The notes beneath the pieces were generated by a model. The model saw only the letters and a list, made by a program, of their open reading frames with translations. It was not told the DNA's origin and made no database searches. A stretch of DNA of 64,000 nt from positions 1-64,000 of the forward strand of contig CALIVT010000024.1 in the NCBI GenBank assembly GCA_938048185.1, given 5' to 3'. The translations under genes were made by a program, and so were the position numbers. Shown piece by piece: positions 7,772-15,723 of the stretch (positions are counted from its first letter, which is position 1; every line of letters starts with the position of its first letter). Source of the stretch: an uncultured Arenicella sp. (lineage in GTDB: Bacteria > Pseudomonadota > Gammaproteobacteria > Arenicellales > Arenicellaceae).

Positions 7772-9769
7772 ATGAAAATCAAATCTATTTATTTAGCAGC
7801 GCTAAGCGGCTCGCTTGTGGCGACATTGGCGTGCGCGTCGGAAGCTTACGCGGCGGCTGGCTCGGTTGATACCGACAGAAAAATCGAAACCATCACCGTA
7901 CTCGGTGCCTCATCACGTGAACAAGCTACCCTAGGTGGTGTTGGCTTAAGAGACTTACCACTAAATGCGCATGTAGTTGGCCAAACGGAAATCGAGCGCA
8001 TTCGTTTTGTTGATCCCGATGAATTGCTGGACCGCATACCGGGTGAAACCCAGGTACGAAATTTGCGTATTCCAAACGGTGGTAAAAGCTACACCCTTGC
8101 GTTTGTTGATGGTGTTGCGATTGAAAGCCCGTATGAGGGCGCCACGCAAAGGCTTGATCGAGTGAACACGTTTGATATTCAACGCGTAGAAGTCATTAAA
8201 GGCCAGGCCTCTGCACTTTACCCGAATAATGTTTTCGGCGGCGTGGTCAATGTCGTCACTCGTGATATACCAAAGCAAGCAGTTACGAGTGTAAGCGCCG
8301 AAGCGGGCAACTTCGGGCGTCAGCGCTTCGGTTTTAATCTGGGCGCGACTGTTGGCAAATTTGGCTATTCGCTGAACGTAAATAACCGGCGTTTAGATGG
8401 TCTGCGCAGGGGCGCGCAAAATGACCGCGACGCGGCTAGTTTAAAGTTAGTGTACAGTCTAAGTGACGAAACTCGGTTTACCGCTCGCTTAGAACGGTTT
8501 GAAGAAGTCACTGAGCGTCGTGGAGATTTAACGGCTGACCAAATACGAATAGACCCTAGACAAGCGGGCGGGTTAAGTTCCGCCACCGATCTTGAACAGA
8601 GCACCCTTTCTATGGCGCTAAGGCATTCATTTGAATTTGGCGAATTGAACGCAGTAGTGCTGAATCGAGTCAAAGACACAATTGGTTTGTCACGGTTTCG
8701 TGGGCCACAAGACGAGACCGATGACGCGCTTAATATTAATGCGAATTATCGTCATGATTTAAATAACGGGTCATTCACTATTGGCGTAGACACCTATCGT
8801 GGCGATGTAAGTACCAACGCGTTTGGTCGTCAAGACATTACGCTGACCGGGCCGTTTACTCAGTTCAACAATCAACTCGACATCGACGCTTACTATGCAC
8901 AGTATCGAACCGAGTTAGTCCAAGGTTTAACGCTAACTGCGGGCGTTCGCTATGAAGGTATTCGTTTATCGTCAGATATCGCTGACGAGCAGCGTGCAGA
9001 GTTTAACGAGCTGGCGCCCAAATTTGGGATAAATTATCGTGCCTCTGACCTCATTCAAGTCTGGGCCTCTATCTCAGACGGTTTTTACGCGCCGGACCTG
9101 GACGACCTGTTCGATACTGAAAATGGCAACCCCAATCTAGATCAAGAAGCAGCGCAAAATATAGAGTTGGGTGTTCGAGGGTCTTGGGGTAATTGGGCGT
9201 ACGACACCTCGTTTTATCACAATCAAATTGACAATTATTTGGTTACACAAGAGTTGATCAACGCGAATGGCGAAGAGTTTGAGTTGACCACTAATTCGGG
9301 TCAAGTAACCGTCAAAGGGCTCGAGTCAGTTGTTGAGTACGCGCCTAACGATGCTAATTGGCGGGTGGGTTTGACCCATACCTATGCCGATAACAAATTC
9401 GACTCATTCGTTCAAAGCACGTCTGGCGCGGCGGATGATTTCAGCGGCAACCAACTGGGTCGTTCACCCAAGCACCATTTGAACGCCCGGCTTGCATGGG
9501 AGCCGATCAGTAACTTCACCGCAGAATTAGAAGGCGATTTTTACTCTGGTTATTTTTCCGACGATGCGAACTCGCGGGCCGGGCGCTTTAGTCGTGATGA
9601 GCGCGTCAACCTTCGCCTGAGTTACCAGCAAGAAGACTGGCGCGTTTGGCTTAATGTACTCAACATTAGCGACACACTTGAAGACCGTGCCACTTTTCGT
9701 CGTGGTACGTTGAATTTTAGAACCGTGGATGGCCGTAGCTACTACGCTGGCGTCGCTTACAAATTTTAG
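7772..9769 (+). CDS. TonB-dependent outer-membrane receptor
   Basis: 665 aa with a signal peptide ending in SEAYAAAG. A probable TonB box (ETITVLG) follows within residues 38-45. The plug domain (about 55-170) includes LPLNAHVVGQTEIERI, LDRIPGET and VEVIKGQASALYPNNVFGGVVNV. The rest is a 22-strand-type barrel ending in a Phe-terminal strand (YYAGVAYKF). It imports a metal chelate or similar ligand across the outer membrane using TonB energy. The ligand cannot be read from the sequence. It is flanked by a DUF2946 gene and a PepSY membrane protein, an arrangement typical of iron-siderophore or copper uptake. Confidence 0.92.
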   Translation: MKIKSIYLAALSGSLVATLACASEAYAAAGSVDTDRKIETITVLGASSREQATLGGVGLRDLPLNAHVVGQTEIERIRFVDPDELLDRIPGETQVRNLRIPNGGKSYTLAFVDGVAIESPYEGATQRLDRVNTFDIQRVEVIKGQASALYPNNVFGGVVNVVTRDIPKQAVTSVSAEAGNFGRQRFGFNLGATVGKFGYSLNVNNRRLDGLRRGAQNDRDAASLKLVYSLSDETRFTARLERFEEVTERRGDLTADQIRIDPRQAGGLSSATDLEQSTLSMALRHSFEFGELNAVVLNRVKDTIGLSRFRGPQDETDDALNINANYRHDLNNGSFTIGVDTYRGDVSTNAFGRQDITLTGPFTQFNNQLDIDAYYAQYRTELVQGLTLTAGVRYEGIRLSSDIADEQRAEFNELAPKFGINYRASDLIQVWASISDGFYAPDLDDLFDTENGNPNLDQEAAQNIELGVRGSWGNWAYDTSFYHNQIDNYLVTQELINANGEEFELTTNSGQVTVKGLESVVEYAPNDANWRVGLTHTYADNKFDSFVQSTSGAADDFSGNQLGRSPKHHLNARLAWEPISNFTAELEGDFYSGYFSDDANSRAGRFSRDERVNLRLSYQQEDWRVWLNVLNISDTLEDRATFRRGTLNFRTVDGRSYYAGVAYKF

Positions 9770-9780
9770 ACCACCGTATT

Positions 9781-11052
9781 ATGAACAAATCTAAATCGCT
9801 CAACCAATGGTTTTGGAAGTGGCACATTGTCGCTGGCTTAATATGCATGCCGGTAATTGCGCTGCTGTGCGCGACTGGCTCAGTCTACTTATTTAAAAGT
9901 AATTTCAACGACTACGTTTATCAACATGCGCGAATCGTCTCAGTGCCTGAAACCGCTAAGCCTGTGTCATACTCCGAGCAATTAAGTGCCGCAGAAGAGT
10001 TTGCCGATCATCCTATAATGAGCGTCACCTTACCGGCTTCTATGGAACGAGCGACTGCTTTCAGACAGCATGTAAAAGACCGATCATTAAGCTCAGTGTA
10101 TGTGAATCCATATACTAGTGAGGTAAGCGGAACGTATCAGCAAAAACACTCTCTGATGCAGACTGTGCGTAAACTTCATGGCGAGCTGCTACTCGGTTTA
10201 CCAGGCACGCTGTTTGTGGAACTGGTTGCCAGTTGGTTTGTCGTTTTAACGCTCACGGGCATTTATATTTGGTGGCCTGCCAACGGGTTTTCAATTAAGG
10301 GGTTTTTCATGGTTAGAACAGCGCACGGGAAGCGCATTTTCTGGCGGGATATGCACTCAGTGTTAGCGTTTTGGATGAGTGTGTTTATGTTGATCGTGTT
10401 AGCGGGTGGTATGCCCTGGACCGACGTGTTCGGTGGCAACCTGAAATGGGTGCAGAAGCAAACCAATACTGGTTACCCACCGCATTGGCGAAACTCTCAG
10501 GGTTTAAGCTCAAACTATGAGACAGCATCCACCGTTATTTCGTTAGATCAGGTGGTTTCAATCAGCGAGGCTCGTGAGCTTTCCGGTGAAATCACTATCA
10601 AACTTCCGGTCGACGATCGCGGCGTTTATACGATTTCCAACCGAGCGTTCTGGCTAGACGATCAGCAGGTGATCCACGTAGATCAATATTCGGGTGATGT
10701 GATAAAGGCACTCAACTGGACCCAGGTTGGCGTTCTGATGGAGCTGCGCCAAGGTTTCATGCGATTACATCAAGGCGAGTACGGGCGGATAAATTTGATC
10801 GCGGTGTTGATTGTTGCGCTGACTTTTTTGCTGGCAACAGTGTCGTCACTGATTTCCTATTTACTGCGCAAGCCCAAAGGCGAATGGGGCTTGCCTAAAG
10901 CGCCTGAGAGTTTTAACGCAGGTCTGCCCGTTGTAATAATAATGGGTTTGCTGGCACTGGTGTTTCCAGTTTTTGGCGCGAGTCTGCTATTAATTCTCGC
11001 GTTTAATGGCGCGATGGCGGTGGTGCGACCAAACAAAGTCATTGAAAAGTGA
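9781..11052 (+). CDS. PepSY-associated transmembrane protein (siderophore/metal uptake type)
   Basis: 423 aa. It starts WFWKWHIVAGLICMPVIALLCATGSVYLF, the first helix of the PepSY_TM family (WxxHxxxGL). More helices follow at about 140-165, 190-210, 340-360 and 375-400. HGELLLG, FWRDMHSVLAFWM and RLHQGEYG carry the conserved His/Arg residues. It is an inner-membrane protein. Family members often accompany TonB receptors and are thought to help reduce or release the imported metal. It starts 11 bp after the receptor stop and is surely co-transcribed. Confidence 0.85.
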   Translation: MNKSKSLNQWFWKWHIVAGLICMPVIALLCATGSVYLFKSNFNDYVYQHARIVSVPETAKPVSYSEQLSAAEEFADHPIMSVTLPASMERATAFRQHVKDRSLSSVYVNPYTSEVSGTYQQKHSLMQTVRKLHGELLLGLPGTLFVELVASWFVVLTLTGIYIWWPANGFSIKGFFMVRTAHGKRIFWRDMHSVLAFWMSVFMLIVLAGGMPWTDVFGGNLKWVQKQTNTGYPPHWRNSQGLSSNYETASTVISLDQVVSISEARELSGEITIKLPVDDRGVYTISNRAFWLDDQQVIHVDQYSGDVIKALNWTQVGVLMELRQGFMRLHQGEYGRINLIAVLIVALTFLLATVSSLISYLLRKPKGEWGLPKAPESFNAGLPVVIIMGLLALVFPVFGASLLLILAFNGAMAVVRPNKVIEK

Positions 11053-11285
11053 TGTCTTGTGCTGGCTAATTTTGTAGTGCGATGAAACAGGCGGGCGCTT
11101 TCTTCTAAGCTCTAATGATGTGGGGCCGAGCACTCTCAGACCTATGGTTTGTTCCACTACCAGCCCTTACATTCATCGAATGTTAAATTTCACTTGCCTA
11201 AACGACGCTCAAATACTCTAATAGTAGAACTTAATTTGGTCTCAATCGATTGATTTTATGTCTTAGGCTTAATGGGCTTACCACA

Positions 11286-11351
11286 ATGAATAATCATATT
11301 GAGAATACCCCTACTTTTGCCGATTTAATCAATGGAAATGTCTCAAAATGA
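11286..11351 (+). CDS. Possible 21-codon leader peptide coupled to the receiver gene
   Basis: ATG 11286 to TGA 11349-11351 encodes MNNHIENTPTFADLINGNVSK. The TGA overlaps the ATG of the next gene (ATGA), the usual geometry of translational coupling. The ribosome binding site is poor and no family is recognised, so this may be chance. Confidence 0.3.
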   Translation: MNNHIENTPTFADLINGNVSK

Positions 11352-11857
11352 CCAGCCCCACAACGTATCCGAATATTCTTGTCCTTGAGGATGATGTCGA
11401 TCAAATGGACTTATTAGTTGATTTCGCCTTGAGTGAGATCAAATCGCTTATCGATGATGAGAGTACTAGTGAGGAACACAAGGAGAAACTAAAAAATATT
11501 CGAGTTCTAAAGACCAGTAATATTCGGTCCTTACAAAGAGCGGTGTCCATTCACAAAGACGTGTTGCTCGCGGTTTTAGATTGTAATACTCCGGACGATA
11601 AAGGTGGCAAGGCGCATGACCAACTAGTAAAAACGAATCATAAAATTACTGGGCAGCACAGGTCTGTGGATATCGTCACTGAACATTTACCTGATACGCC
11701 GATTACTATGATATCGTCATCTGACCGATTTCGAACCATTGTAAATCGACACTATGAGAGTAAGCACAATTTAAGCATTAACTTTATCGGTAAACGTGAT
11801 GCATTGCGAATTAGAAAAAATATTGAGTACTTTTTGAAGCGCTTTCTCGCAGCGTAA
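11348..11857 (+). CDS. Stand-alone response-regulator receiver-like protein
   Basis: 169 aa, a single CheY-like domain without an output domain. The acidic pocket is E14-D15-D16 (VLEDDVDQM), the phospho-acceptor is D78 (LAVLDCN), the switch Ser lies in MISSS (123-125), and the conserved Lys is K149 (FIGKRD). An insertion between strands 1 and 3 (about residues 35-60) makes it longer than a typical 120-aa receiver. No histidine kinase lies nearby. Its neighbours are the PepSY gene upstream and a protease gene downstream, with gaps on both sides, so its pathway is unknown. Confidence 0.7.
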   Translation: MTSPTTYPNILVLEDDVDQMDLLVDFALSEIKSLIDDESTSEEHKEKLKNIRVLKTSNIRSLQRAVSIHKDVLLAVLDCNTPDDKGGKAHDQLVKTNHKITGQHRSVDIVTEHLPDTPITMISSSDRFRTIVNRHYESKHNLSINFIGKRDALRIRKNIEYFLKRFLAA

Positions 11858-12220
11858 TCTTGTCGCCCCGCCATTTTAAATGGCGAACCTAATACGCAGA
11901 CCTATACACGGAACGTAAGTTGCGCCGACGACCGTCGGCACATACCATTTTTACCTCCCATTTAGCGATCAGGTGGTTACGCCATAAACCATTCGCTGCG
12001 CCGGACCTAGCCTATTACTGCGATACAAATCGTCAAATTTGGTACTTCGATGTCGTACTCCTGTCGCGAGCGTCGCCTAATCAGCACGGGGTTTTACTTT
12101 TAGAGCATACCTGGTTTGGTAGCACAGCAGTCAGCCCTGACGCTTATTAGGGTGTAGTGGCTGCGACCCTAATTAAGAAATTAATCAAGCAAGCCAGTTC
12201 TTATGACGGTGGTATTTATC
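11858..12220. other. 363-bp intergenic stretch with a palindrome
   Basis: 11869-11885 is a 17-bp palindrome (CGCCATTT-T-AAATGGCG), 12 bp after the receiver gene stop. It lacks a T-run and has too short a loop for a good hairpin, so it could be a protein-binding site or a weak terminator. A 76-codon frame at 11920-12150 has no protein-like features and was not called. Confidence 0.45.
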
Positions 12221-13741
12221 ATGGCGAAGACTATTCAAGACGGATTAAATTATAAGGTTTCTAAGGAATTCAAAGGTGGGCGAATAACGCCTGGAAAGAG
12301 TTTGCCCGGTGGCGCTCATTCGGTTGGCATTGGACGCAAAGTCGTTAACGGTAAGGAAACCGATAAGGTTTGCTTGCGCTATTATGTCGAGAAGAAGGAG
12401 CCTCAAGCACGGTTATCATCGGAGCGCGCGATTCCCGATAAGCATCAATTTTTTTCTCGAATTCGTGGGCGCAATACAACAGTAGAAACGGATGTAATAG
12501 AGTGTCCCAGGCCTGAATATGAGGTTGACCCGAAAGACCGACTGCGCCCGGTGCCCGGTGGCTCCAGTATCGGTACGCCTCCGCCGCCAGGGTTCATTAA
12601 TGCTGGCACATTAGGTGGTTGGGTTTGGGATTTAGAGGACGACAGTATTGTGATGTTGAGCAATGAACATGTACTGGGTTCTGTACCAGGCGTCGACATT
12701 GCACAACCTGGCACCTTAGACGGCGGGTCGTTTCCGGCAGACAAAATAGGTGAAGTGAAACGTGGTATTCCGCGCTCAACTAGTGCGCCGAACACGGTTG
12801 ATTGTGCAATCGGAGATCCAAGCGGAACCGACATCTATCAATCTGACGTTATTGACGTGTCACCAGCGTTATACGCTATTGAAGAAGCCTTGCTCGATAT
12901 GCGAGTTGAAAAATTCGGGCGCACAACCGAGCACACGTTTGGCATTATTGATGACGCCGACTACACCACCACCTTGACTAGCGGGCACACTTTTGTAGAT
13001 TGCTTTCGAATTGCGACTGCGAGTCCAAGCCCTGACTGGTCTGCCGGTGGCGATTCTGGCTCATTGATTTTCAGGAGCGAGCCAATTGACAGCGGCGATA
13101 TCAAACCGGGTGTCGGTCTGCATTTTGCGGGTGGTGGCACGAATGGCGTAGGTTGCCGCATTCAGAATGTATTTTCTGCGCTAAACTTAACGACATTGTG
13201 CAGCGGCGCGTTCGCGGCGTTTCTTGATGGCTTGTTTGATTCTGAGGTGAGCAGTGAGGAAGTGCTTGTTTCTAACTCATTGCACACATTTGCAAATACT
13301 AATTTGCTTCGTCCGGGCACCCGCATACCTGCTGATTTTTTGAAGCTTAAAAGACCACTGGCGTCGTCTAAGCGTTTTCACGCGGGTATTTCGCGTGATA
13401 TTCAAACACAATTAAGCACCACTAAGCGTGGTCGTGTGGTGAATAAATTTGTCGACGATAATCGTAATGAACTACTGACCTTGTTGGTGAAGAACGGTGA
13501 CATTCAACGTGCGACTATTGAAACGCTCAAGCCCTTGGTGGCCGGTGCTGTTACAACCTCAGACGTACTCAATCGCCGTTTGAGTAAGGCCGATATCGCG
13601 AACCTACAAAAGCTAGCGAAGGAAGTGCTTGGGCAAACCTCAAATGGTAAGCTAAAAGTATCACTGAAAATGATGCAGACGCTGGGTAAGAATGCCGACG
13701 GTAAAAAACTCTCTGATGTATTTGGGCTTAAGCTTGGGTAG
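12221..13741 (+). CDS. Trypsin-fold serine protease-like protein without signal peptide
   Basis: 506 aa from ATG 12221 (GGTGG 8 bp upstream); an in-frame ATG at 12203 would add six residues. The catalytic triad can be placed at His150 (LSNEHVLG), Asp194 (NTVDCAIG) and Ser279 (GGDSGSL), numbered from the shorter start. A Pro/Gly-rich loop (GGSSIGTPPPPGF) precedes the His strand, and LHFAGG after the Ser fits the substrate-pocket strand. The last 150 residues are helical and lack known motifs. There is no signal peptide, so it may act in the cytoplasm. The next gene, 11 bp downstream, encodes a small anchored protein and is probably co-transcribed. Substrate unknown. Confidence 0.75.
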   Translation: MAKTIQDGLNYKVSKEFKGGRITPGKSLPGGAHSVGIGRKVVNGKETDKVCLRYYVEKKEPQARLSSERAIPDKHQFFSRIRGRNTTVETDVIECPRPEYEVDPKDRLRPVPGGSSIGTPPPPGFINAGTLGGWVWDLEDDSIVMLSNEHVLGSVPGVDIAQPGTLDGGSFPADKIGEVKRGIPRSTSAPNTVDCAIGDPSGTDIYQSDVIDVSPALYAIEEALLDMRVEKFGRTTEHTFGIIDDADYTTTLTSGHTFVDCFRIATASPSPDWSAGGDSGSLIFRSEPIDSGDIKPGVGLHFAGGGTNGVGCRIQNVFSALNLTTLCSGAFAAFLDGLFDSEVSSEEVLVSNSLHTFANTNLLRPGTRIPADFLKLKRPLASSKRFHAGISRDIQTQLSTTKRGRVVNKFVDDNRNELLTLLVKNGDIQRATIETLKPLVAGAVTTSDVLNRRLSKADIANLQKLAKEVLGQTSNGKLKVSLKMMQTLGKNADGKKLSDVFGLKLG

Positions 13742-13752
13742 CGGCGCTTGTT

Positions 13753-14178
13753 GTGGCCGATACTAGCGCGAGTCTGACAATGTTTAGACCAGCGTGTATT
13801 GGCCTTACGCTGTTTGCGGTGTGCATCATTGCATATGGTGTCATCGCGGCGTGTGTCGGCTCAGATAAAACTAAAGAGACAATGAAAATCACTGATCATC
13901 CAAACTATGAATCGTTACGAACTTTTAAAAAGGCGAATGAAATTGAACTGATGCGGAAGTTCGGTGCGCATGGAATGGGTATACGCTGGCGGCATGACAC
14001 CGATGAGACTAACAACGCGGATGAGGAAATCGTGTTAGCGGTTTATGTGAGTTCTGATCGAGATGGCGAGAGCGACATACCCGATTTCATAGAGATTGAA
14101 AATGTTAATGTTAATGGTGACGGCGTAGTCAATATTCCAGTGCTAACGATAATCAGCCCGCAAGCGTCATTTGAATAG
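13753..14178 (+). CDS. Small membrane-anchored protein of unknown function
   Basis: 141 aa from GTG 13753; ATG 13780 is an alternative that keeps the membrane segment (ACIGLTLFAVCIIAYGVIAACVG). The remaining about 100 residues are soluble and acidic (RHDTDETNNADEE, SSDRDGESDIPDF) and have a regular strand pattern near the end. No family is recognised. It starts 11 bp after the protease-like gene, so it may regulate, inhibit or anchor that protein. This is an inference from position only. Confidence 0.55.
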   Translation: MADTSASLTMFRPACIGLTLFAVCIIAYGVIAACVGSDKTKETMKITDHPNYESLRTFKKANEIELMRKFGAHGMGIRWRHDTDETNNADEEIVLAVYVSSDRDGESDIPDFIEIENVNVNGDGVVNIPVLTIISPQASFE

Positions 14179-14197
14179 CCCTGTCAGTGGTTTGAAT

Positions 14198-15694
14198 TCA
14201 TAGAACGGCGAGGCTAATTAGTAGGTAGGCGATCGCCGCTAAACCCGCAGCAATCATCGCCAAGGGTAGCTGGGTATTTACGTGGTCCATCAGATCAGAT
14301 CCGCACGCCAAGGACGATAAAATTGTTGTGTCTGAGATAGGCGAACATTGGTCGCCGAACACAGAGCCGCCCATAATGGCACCAAAGCACAGCAAAATAT
14401 AAGTTGAGTCTTGCGACAAGACCAATGCCAGAGGCATTGCGATCGGGAACATTACGGCGTAGGTTCCCCACGATGAGCCGATTGAGAACGCCACAAACAT
14501 GCAAATAATCAGCAACGCGCTCGGCAGCACGTACGGTAAGTTCATTAGAAAGCCAGACGTCGCATCTATCACGAAATTCGCGGTCCCTAGTTTGGTAGAA
14601 ACACTGGCCAAGGTAACTGCGAGGCCAAGCACTAGCGCACCAATGGTCACGCCTTTGATGCCGGTGACCATGGCGTCAAAGGCATCGGTAATGGTCATGC
14701 CGCGTATTACACTGCAAACAAAGGCGACCACCACAGCGGCGCCAAAACCTTCGAACACCATTGGACCTTGACCTGCAAGCAGAGGGACTAGGCAAAATAG
14801 CAGTAGTACCGCAATCGGCAGAATAAAGTCGACAACCGAAGGTGTGTAGTCTTTGGGTAAGTTTGATTCGGTAAGCTCTTTTGACACCATTGGTTGCGCG
14901 TTTGGTGCGTTGAGCTCGCCGCTGGTTTTTACTCGTCTTACAACGCGCGCCATGGGTGTGCCAAACAGCGGTAGGCGACCAAGCGAGAACAGCAAAGTCA
15001 TGGTGACCGCGATTACCGCATAAAAATTAAATGGTATCGCCATCAAAAATAATTTGATCGCGGCTTCTTGGTTGACTACCAAGGCTGATAGAGGCTCGAT
15101 GGTAATCAAGCCGGCAACGTATACCGGCCAAACGTTAAACGGAATAATTGTTGCTACTGGCGATGCGGTTGAGTCGACTATGTACGCGAGTTCTTCATGG
15201 GCGACACCATGCTTGTCGGCAATCGGCTTTACCGTGGTGCCCGCTAATACCGTGCTAATGGTACCGCCTTGATGGAAGAGAATGCCCATGAACCAAGCGA
15301 AGACTTTAGCTGAACGCCTTGATTTGACCAACCGGCTTGCAAGGCTCTCTGCGAAGTAGCGCGCGCCGCCGTTGCGGTTCCACAATCCGAGCAGACTGCC
15401 CAGCGCCCATAAGTAGACCAATAGCATTTGCGCGTAATTCTCGCTACCCAGGCTGGGAATCAAAAAGGCTTTGATTATATTCAATTGTCCGGACACCAGC
15501 CCGCCGGTTATCACGCCGATAAACAGCGCGAGCAGTACGTTGCGCGTTAAGAAACAGGTGATGATCGTTAAGGTGGCGGGCAACAGTGACCAAAGGCCAA
15601 AGTGAGCTTCTGGGTTTAATGGCCTAAGCAGCCAGATCGCTACACCGCAAGCTAGGCAGAGTAAGAAAATCACCAACGGGCGTTGTTTGCTCAT
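14198..15694 (-). CDS. NhaC-family Na+/H+ antiporter-like transporter
   Basis: 498 aa with about a dozen membrane helices. Family motifs include IVDSTASPVATIIPFNVWPVYVAGL (mid), GSSWGTYAVMFPIAMPLAL (late) and GGSVFGDQCSPISDTTILSS (close to the end), which carry the conserved ion-binding polar residues. It sits at the inner membrane and exchanges Na+ for H+ or moves an organic ion by the same fold. It is 29 bp downstream of the nuclease gene on the same strand. A second family member lies at 23393-24766. Confidence 0.85.
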   Translation of the reverse strand: MSKQRPLVIFLLCLACGVAIWLLRPLNPEAHFGLWSLLPATLTIITCFLTRNVLLALFIGVITGGLVSGQLNIIKAFLIPSLGSENYAQMLLVYLWALGSLLGLWNRNGGARYFAESLASRLVKSRRSAKVFAWFMGILFHQGGTISTVLAGTTVKPIADKHGVAHEELAYIVDSTASPVATIIPFNVWPVYVAGLITIEPLSALVVNQEAAIKLFLMAIPFNFYAVIAVTMTLLFSLGRLPLFGTPMARVVRRVKTSGELNAPNAQPMVSKELTESNLPKDYTPSVVDFILPIAVLLLFCLVPLLAGQGPMVFEGFGAAVVVAFVCSVIRGMTITDAFDAMVTGIKGVTIGALVLGLAVTLASVSTKLGTANFVIDATSGFLMNLPYVLPSALLIICMFVAFSIGSSWGTYAVMFPIAMPLALVLSQDSTYILLCFGAIMGGSVFGDQCSPISDTTILSSLACGSDLMDHVNTQLPLAMIAAGLAAIAYLLISLAVL

Positions 15695-15723
15695 TTAGAG
15701 TCTCTGGCTTTATTTTAGTAACC

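Noticed and set aside
11920-12150. 76-codon plus-strand frame after the receiver gene
   Set aside because: Composition and residue order are not protein-like, no ribosome binding site, and it lies in an obviously intergenic stretch.
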